Origin: Mycolicibacter heraklionensis
GTDB lineage: Bacteria; Actinomycetota; Actinomycetes; Mycobacteriales; Mycobacteriaceae
Assembly (NCBI GenBank): GCA_001673575.1
Contig: LZME01000098.1
Coordinates: 1-52,324 of the forward strand
DNA length: 52,324 nucleotides
Reading direction: 5' to 3'
Below the pieces are notes generated by a model that saw nothing but the letters and a program-made list of their open reading frames with translations, was not told the origin of the DNA and ran no database searches. Made by a program: the position numbers and the translations under genes. Below are positions 45,419-52,324 of this stretch, in pieces. Within the stretch, counting starts at the first letter, position 1. Each line of letters opens with the position of its first letter.

Positions 45419-46201
45419 GGAGTCCAGCGCGTGGCCGCGGCTGCTGCCCAGAACGCGGTCGGCGGCCTCGCGCGCCCGGACAGCGGCCTGGCGCTGAGCC
45501 CGCGCCGCAGTCGGCGGGTCCTGCGTCAGCGACGCGATGATCTGCAGCGTGGCGGCGTCGATGTCGGCGGCGGCCCGGGCCGCCTGCCGGGTCGACACCG
45601 TCAGATCGGCCGCCTCTGCGCTGCCATAGGAGGCGGCCAGCTTCTCCTGGACCTGGGCGACGTGCACCCGCCACAGTCCGTCGGCGGCACCGGCTACCGC
45701 GGCGGCCGCCGCGGCGCCAGTGATTACGGCGGCACCGTCGTCGCGCGCCGGAAAGACCCGCTCTTCGGCGACCGGCAAGGCCGTCACCGTCAGCTCGGCG
45801 AGCCCGGCCTCGGGCAGTCCGGCAATTTCGGTGGGCACTACCGCCGTGATATCGGCGCGCGGAACCAGCACCAGGCGGTCTTCATCTACGGCCAGCAGCA
45901 ACCAGTCGGCAACGTCGGCGCCGGCGACATCGCACCACTGACCGGTCAGCCGCCCCCACTCCAACCGCCCGCCCGGGCCTCGGCCAATCGCGACCCGGGC
46001 TGCGGCGTCGCCTCCCCAGATGTCGGTACCGGCGTGGTCGGACAGGGCGCCGGCCCAGTAGGCCGCTGTGTTGGCCATCGCGCAACGCCAGCCCGCGGAC
46101 CCGTCCTGTGCGGCAGCGGCAGCCACCGCGGCGACGAATTCCTCGACCGGCATGGATTGGCCTCCGAATCGCTTGGGCTGCAACATCTGCCAGGCTCCCA
46201 T
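45335..46201 (-). CDS. Acyl-CoA dehydrogenase/HsaA-like protein, short at the N-terminus
   Basis: 288 residues from the ATG at 46201 (MGAWQMLQPKRFGGQSMPVE) behind GAGGAG. It belongs to the flavin monooxygenase branch of the acyl-CoA dehydrogenase fold (HsaA, hydroxyphenylacetate hydroxylase oxygenase). It starts at the LQP-x-x-FGG motif, which in the divergent neighbour is at about residue 46. It therefore lacks about 40 residues of the N-terminal helical domain. The middle (LTGQWCDVAGADVADWLLLA) and the C-terminal helices remain. It may be a non-catalytic partner or a decaying paralogue. Its 3' end overlaps the wax ester synthase gene by 84 bases. Confidence 0.75.
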   Translation of the reverse strand: MGAWQMLQPKRFGGQSMPVEEFVAAVAAAAAQDGSAGWRCAMANTAAYWAGALSDHAGTDIWGGDAAARVAIGRGPGGRLEWGRLTGQWCDVAGADVADWLLLAVDEDRLVLVPRADITAVVPTEIAGLPEAGLAELTVTALPVAEERVFPARDDGAAVITGAAAAAAVAGAADGLWRVHVAQVQEKLAASYGSAEAADLTVSTRQAARAAADIDAATLQIIASLTQDPPTAARAQRQAAVRAREAADRVLGSSRGHALDSSDPVARLWRDVQTGCRLALRLLDDLDR

Positions 46202-46270
46202 GGAATTCTCCTCGCGGACGTGCGGCCGGCGCCACAATGAATGCTATCCACGACACGAAGGGCGGTACGC

Positions 46271-47362
46271 ATGGCCGAGGGCGTGTTGGCGGCCGTTCGA
46301 CCGTTGTTGCCGGCGATAGCCGCGGCCGCCGAAACGGTCGACCGGGACGGCGCGGTGGCATCCGACACCGTCGCGAGCCTGCGCGACGCGGGTGTGTTCG
46401 CGCTGCTGCAGCCCGCTGGCTTCGGCGGTCGACAGAGCGATCCCGACAACTACCTGGCGGTGGTCACCGAGATCTCGGCGGCCTGCACCTCAAGCGGGTG
46501 GCTGGCCGCGGCGCTGGCGGTCAACTCCTGGCATCTGGCCCTATTCGACAGTGCGGCCCAGCAGGATGTCTGGGGCGGCGATCCCGGTGCGCTGATCTGT
46601 TCGGCGTACGCCCCCACCGGCCGATTAGAGCGTGCGGGCGACGGTTTTCGGCTGTCGGGGCGGTGGAGCCGCTGCGCCGGGGCGGAGCACGCCTCCTGGC
46701 TGATCGCCGGGGCGCTGGTGGTCGGGGCGGACGGCGCCGCGCAAGACTTCACGGTGGCGTTGGTGCCCCGCGAGCATTACACCGTCGAGCCGACCTGGAA
46801 TAGCTTGGGGCTGCGCGGGATCGGCGCCCACGACGTGGTGGTTTCCGGCGCTCCCGTACCGGTCCAGCACTGCTTCGGCTGGGTCAGTGACGCACAGCGA
46901 GCCACGCTCGCACCGCTGTATCGCCTCCCCCAGCCCACGCTGTACACCCACGCCGGCACCGCACCGCTGCTCGGCGCCGCCGCGGGGGTACTCGACACGC
47001 ACCGCGATCAGATGACGAACCCGCTGGGCGTATTGGCCATGGCGGCCGCGGGACTGGAGGTGTCCACCCTGCAGATCCATCGCAACCTGGCCGATCTCGG
47101 CGAATGTGCCCGGTCGGGCGCGATCCCCGACGCCGAGCTGATGCTGCGGGCGCGCCGCGATCAGGTGCTGGCGTTCGAGCGGGCGATGCAGGCGGTCAAG
47201 CGGTGCATCGAGCAGGCCGGCGCCGCTGCGGACGCCCGGCTGGACCGGGTCTGGCGCGACATGCAGACCGCGCGCTTGCACGCCGCCAACGACGTGGAAC
47301 GTGTGTTGACGGCGGTGGGACAGTATGCCTTTGGGCTGCCCGTCGACGACCTCATCCTGTGA
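46271..47362 (+). CDS. HsaA-like flavin-dependent oxygenase/acyl-CoA dehydrogenase
   Basis: 363 residues from the ATG at 46271 (MAEGVLAAVRPLLPAIAAAA); an upstream start at 46241 is possible. The N-terminal helical domain with LRDAGVFALLQPAGFGG, the ISAACTSSGWLAAALAVNSW segment, the beta domain with LSGRWSRCAGAEHASWLI, and the C-terminal four-helix bundle are those of HsaA-type two-component monooxygenases, which use reduced flavin from a separate reductase to hydroxylate a phenol. No reductase gene (HsaB-like) is in the window. An acyl-CoA dehydrogenase role cannot be excluded, but the usual acyl-CoA catalytic glutamate was not found by eye. It converges on the IclR gene with five bases between them. 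Confidence 0.82.
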   Translation: MAEGVLAAVRPLLPAIAAAAETVDRDGAVASDTVASLRDAGVFALLQPAGFGGRQSDPDNYLAVVTEISAACTSSGWLAAALAVNSWHLALFDSAAQQDVWGGDPGALICSAYAPTGRLERAGDGFRLSGRWSRCAGAEHASWLIAGALVVGADGAAQDFTVALVPREHYTVEPTWNSLGLRGIGAHDVVVSGAPVPVQHCFGWVSDAQRATLAPLYRLPQPTLYTHAGTAPLLGAAAGVLDTHRDQMTNPLGVLAMAAAGLEVSTLQIHRNLADLGECARSGAIPDAELMLRARRDQVLAFERAMQAVKRCIEQAGAAADARLDRVWRDMQTARLHAANDVERVLTAVGQYAFGLPVDDLIL

Positions 47363-47367
47363 GGCGG

Positions 47368-48189
47368 TCAGACCCAGGCGTCGGCAGAGATGGTGCGCAA
47401 AACCCGGGACAGCATGCTGTCGGTCTCGGCCTCGCGCTGCTGGCCGTCGGCCGGTGTGGACCCGCTCAACTCGTGGGAGATCCGGCCGGCGGCGCGCATG
47501 ACGAACGGCGCGGTGCGCTGCAGTCGGTGCATCGGCACCGCGCCCGTCAGCGACAGCCCGGCCATCACGCCGTCGCCCGCCCGGATCGGTGCGGCGACAC
47601 TGGACAGGCCCACCGCCAGTTCCTCGGCGTCGTAGGCCAGCCCGTGTCTGCTGCGAATCCGGGCCAGTTCGCGGTGCAGGGTCGCCCGGTCGCCGATGGT
47701 GGCCCGGGTCCGTTTCGACAGCCGGTCGCCGACGAGCGCATCCACATCCTCGGCCGGTAGTCGCGCCAGCAGCGCTTTGCCCAGCGCGCTCGCGTACGCC
47801 GGCGTGCGGCCGGCCACCCGGGTCGGTACCAGCGCGCCACCGTCGCCGGCGACTTTGTCGAGGTAGACCACATCGGCACCGAGCAGCACCCCGAGGTGCA
47901 CCACCAGCCGAGTGTCAGCGTGCAGGCGGGCCAGGGTCGGCGAGGCCACGCCGCGCAGTTCGGCATGGTCGACGATCTGCGCCACCGGTAGCGGTGAGGA
48001 GGCCATGCCGTAGCCGTCGGGCCGATGCTGCACCAGACCGGCCGATTCCAATTGGGTCAGGATCCGATGCACCGACGAACGCGGCAGCCCGGTGCGGGCC
48101 GCCACCTGGTCGAGCCGCAGCCGTTTGCCGGGCTCGTCGAACAGGTTGATGATCAGCGCCACTCGCGCCACCATCGACGTGGCATCCAT
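47368..48189 (-). CDS. IclR-family transcriptional regulator
   Basis: 273 residues. The N-terminal winged helix reads VARVALIINLFDEPGKRLRL, then DQVAARTGLPRSSVHRILTQ. The effector domain has DKVAGDGGALVPTRVAGRTP, then ASALGKALLARL and the IclR signature region GLAYDAEELAVGLSSVAAPI. IclR proteins control catabolic operons and bind small acids or aromatic compounds. It follows the SDR gene by 23 bases on the same strand, so the two are probably cotranscribed. The dyad near 49061, or the one near 43882, may be its operator. Confidence 0.93.
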   Translation of the reverse strand: MDATSMVARVALIINLFDEPGKRLRLDQVAARTGLPRSSVHRILTQLESAGLVQHRPDGYGMASSPLPVAQIVDHAELRGVASPTLARLHADTRLVVHLGVLLGADVVYLDKVAGDGGALVPTRVAGRTPAYASALGKALLARLPAEDVDALVGDRLSKRTRATIGDRATLHRELARIRSRHGLAYDAEELAVGLSSVAAPIRAGDGVMAGLSLTGAVPMHRLQRTAPFVMRAAGRISHELSGSTPADGQQREAETDSMLSRVLRTISADAWV

Positions 48190-48212
48190 ATGCGGGCATT
48201 ATCCCTGCGGCG

Positions 48213-50715
<2,503 letters not shown>

Positions 50716-50771
50716 TGGCCCTTTAGGTCCCGGACGAAAGCGTTCCAATGAGCGAGCAATGATCACCTGAC

Positions 50772-50786
50772 GGCGCGGTGCGCGCC
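50772..50786. promoter_or_regulatory. Dyad upstream of the KstR-like gene
   Basis: GGCGCG-GTG-CGCGCC is a perfect 6-bp inverted repeat about 75 bases before the gene. A short GCCCC/GGGGC stem (50806-50823) lies between and may end the BVMO transcript. An operator role is possible; in G+C-rich DNA such dyads also arise by chance. Confidence 0.3.
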
Positions 50787-50860
50787 CTATCGTGCCTCTT
50801 CTGAGGCCCCACCATAGCGGGGCTGTTTCAGGGCGGATGCCTTGAGAGAAGAGGATCGAT

Positions 50861-51529
50861 GTGTTTATCCGGCGCGGTACGCCAAACCGTCCGTTGACTC
50901 AGCTGGATCAACATCACCGGCGCGAACGCATGCTGGCCGCCGCATCGCGCCAGGCCGTCAACGGCTACGACGCGGTGCAGATACGGGCTGTAGCGGACGC
51001 CGCTGGGGTATCTGTCAGCTCTGTGTATCACCACTTTCCATCAAAGGACGGCCTGCTGCTGGAGTGCTTATACGCCTGGTTGTGCGAGTTCACGCCTGGC
51101 GAAGCGCCCGCTACCATCGGCGTGAGCGAGCCGCATCACCGACTGTTACGCATTCTCGAATCGCTCACTGGCGAACTGTCATCGGCACCACGACTCGCAG
51201 ATGCCATGGCCCGCGCCTACCTGAATGCGACTGGAGCAGCTTCGAGGAAAGCCGACCTGGTGCGGGACCGACTGATTCAGATCTTCACTGACGCCCTGCA
51301 GCACGAGGAACCCGATTGGCCCGACCACAACCACCAAGTGGCGGCACTGGTCACGGATGTGTGGATCGCGAATGTCCTTGCGGTTGCCCAAAGTCGGACC
51401 ACCACGCGGGACCTGCTTCGGCGCCTCGGGCACGCTCTCTCCGCTATCAGCGAAAATGCCGACCAACGCCGTCATGCCGCGGTTATTTCGCAGCCCGCTC
51501 CCGCTGGATCTCCAGCGCGATGTCGATGA
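50861..51529 (+). CDS. TetR-family regulator related to KstR
   Basis: 222 residues from the GTG at 50861 behind AGAGG. The DNA-binding region ([20 protein letters not shown], then [13 protein letters not shown]) and the ligand domain ([20 protein letters not shown], then [18 protein letters not shown]) resemble KstR, the cholesterol-catabolism repressor of mycobacteria, which binds a 3-oxo-steroid CoA thioester. It is not KstR itself, as the N-terminus and many positions differ. It probably controls this island. I found no KstR-type AAC-NN-GTT operator near it. Its last 47 bases overlap the convergent hsaF gene. Confidence 0.85.
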   Translation: MFIRRGTPNRPLTQLDQHHRRERMLAAASRQAVNGYDAVQIRAVADAAGVSVSSVYHHFPSKDGLLLECLYAWLCEFTPGEAPATIGVSEPHHRLLRILESLTGELSSAPRLADAMARAYLNATGAASRKADLVRDRLIQIFTDALQHEEPDWPDHNHQVAALVTDVWIANVLAVAQSRTTTRDLLRRLGHALSAISENADQRRHAAVISQPAPAGSPARCR

Positions 51530-52324
51530 GCTGGTCCTCCTGGCCGCCGATCAGCTTGCGCTGCCCGGCCCGGTGCAGCAGCTCGTGGGCGGGCACACCG
51601 TAGCGCTCGCCCTGGCGCACCGCGTGCTTGAGGAAGCTGGAGTACACCCCGGAATAGCCCATGATCAGCGCGTTGCGGTCCAGCACGCACTCGGCCGGCA
51701 TCACCGGGCGCACCACGTCCTCGGCGGCATCAGCGATATCGAAGAAGTCGATACCGGTCTTGATCCCCACCTTGTCGAACACCCCGATCAGCGCCTCCAC
51801 CGGGGCGTTGCCCGCACCCGCACCGAACCGGCGCACCGACCCGTCGATCTGCTTGGCACCAGCGCGCACCGCCTCCAAGGAGTTGGCGACACCGAGCCCG
51901 AGGTTCTCGTGGCCATGAAAACCCACCTGCGCGTCATCACCGAGCTCGGTGACCAACGCGGCCACCCGATCACGAACACCTTCCATCACCAGCGCCCCGG
52001 CCGAGTCGACCACATACACACACTGACAACCGGCATCAGCCATGATCCGGGCCTGGGCGGCCAGCTTCTCCGGGGACACGGTGTGGGCCATCATCAAAAA
52101 CCCGACGGTCTCCAGACCCAGCTCCCGAGCCAAACCGAAGTGCTGAATCGAGACATCGGCCTCGGTGCAGTGGGTCGCGATCCGACAGATCTGCCCGCCG
52201 TTGCCCTGCGCGGTCTTCATGTCTTCCTTGGTCGCCACGCCGGGCAACATCAGGAAGGCGATCTTGGCGTCGCGGGCCGTGGCCGCCGCGAGCTTGATCA
52301 ACTCCTGATCAGGAGTCTTGGAAA
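51483..52324 (-). CDS. hsaF: 4-hydroxy-2-oxovalerate aldolase HsaF, C-terminal part
   Basis: About 280 residues are visible; the reading frame stays open to the window end ([20 protein letters not shown]), so about 65 to 70 N-terminal residues lie outside. The sequence is close to M. tuberculosis HsaF (Rv3534c): [40 protein letters not shown], metal-binding HGHENLG and [17 protein letters not shown]. It splits 4-hydroxy-2-oxo acids to pyruvate and an aldehyde, passing the aldehyde to the dehydrogenase HsaG. In M. tuberculosis hsaF is the last gene of hsaE-hsaG-hsaF, so those genes are expected just beyond base 52324. It could serve steroid ring breakdown or the island next to it. Confidence 0.93.
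   Translation of the reverse strand, partial: SKTPDQELIKLAAATARDAKIAFLMLPGVATKEDMKTAQGNGGQICRIATHCTEADVSIQHFGLARELGLETVGFLMMAHTVSPEKLAAQARIMADAGCQCVYVVDSAGALVMEGVRDRVAALVTELGDDAQVGFHGHENLGLGVANSLEAVRAGAKQIDGSVRRFGAGAGNAPVEALIGVFDKVGIKTGIDFFDIADAAEDVVRPVMPAECVLDRNALIMGYSGVYSSFLKHAVRQGERYGVPAHELLHRAGQRKLIGGQEDQLIDIALEIQRERAAK

Overview
The window is high-G+C mycobacterial chromosome, most likely from a non-tuberculous Mycobacterium. The evidence is gene content and order. From about 24.3 to 38.2 kb it carries the block known in M. tuberculosis as Rv0756c to Rv0768 (aldA, a TetR gene, cyp123, an SDR, cyp51, its ferredoxin, a SnoaL-like gene, adhB, a HIT gene, phoR, phoP and the gene divergent from phoP), with insertions. 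The flanks carry Rv0769-Rv0772 homologues (SDR, hydroxyacid dehydrogenase, carboxymuconolactone decarboxylase, purD) and purB next to cyp126 (Rv0777/Rv0778). PGRS-type glycine repeats and frequent GTG starts agree. Family assignments come from protein motifs and remembered M. tuberculosis proteins; no database search was run.

Layout. 0-7.8 kb: a broken cyp126, purB, a small unknown gene, two TetR regulators, a pntA-pntB proton-translocating transhydrogenase operon (pntA is the fused form) and a Tat-exported esterase. 8-11.8 kb: a secreted protein made of three tandem domains of about 190 residues, a single-span membrane protein, and purD. 11.9-19.3 kb: one 2447-residue PGRS glycine-repeat protein that starts with a Sec-type signal peptide, not a PE domain, followed by a 605-bp non-coding upstream region. 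19.9-24.3 kb: a leftward operon aldA-SDR-HIBADH-CMD-SDR with tightly overlapping genes. 24.4-33.8 kb: the divergent rightward operon tetR-cyp123-SDR-cyp51-ferredoxin-SnoaL-DapB-like-SDR-CYP125-like-adhB, ended by a 52-bp tandem repeat and a strong hairpin. 34-38.8 kb: YceI, HIT, phoR/phoP, a decapeptide-repeat protein, an HNH endonuclease and tRNA-Thr(TGT). 39-40.3 kb: a second secreted repeat protein, rich in Leu and Gly. 40.3-52.3 kb: an accessory-looking catabolic island bordered by hsaF.

How the genes work together. The cyp51 operon combines two or three P450s, a 3Fe-4S ferredoxin, several SDRs, an NDMA-type alcohol dehydrogenase and an aldehyde dehydrogenase, a set suited to stepwise oxidation of sterol or terpenoid alcohols. 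A perfect GGACACGTGTCC palindrome and a near copy sit in the aldA/tetR divergent promoter, so both operons are probably controlled by that TetR protein. The 40-52 kb island joins a Baeyer-Villiger monooxygenase, an HSL-family esterase, four ketone/alcohol or ring-cleavage enzymes (three SDRs and an HsaD-like hydrolase), two HsaA-like flavin oxygenase/dehydrogenase proteins (one N-terminally truncated), a wax ester synthase and two regulators (IclR and KstR-like). It borders hsaF, which in M. tuberculosis closes the hsaE-hsaG-hsaF operon. This island is the best candidate for an undescribed system: a ketone-to-ester route feeding a meta-cleavage pathway. The substrate cannot be read from sequence.
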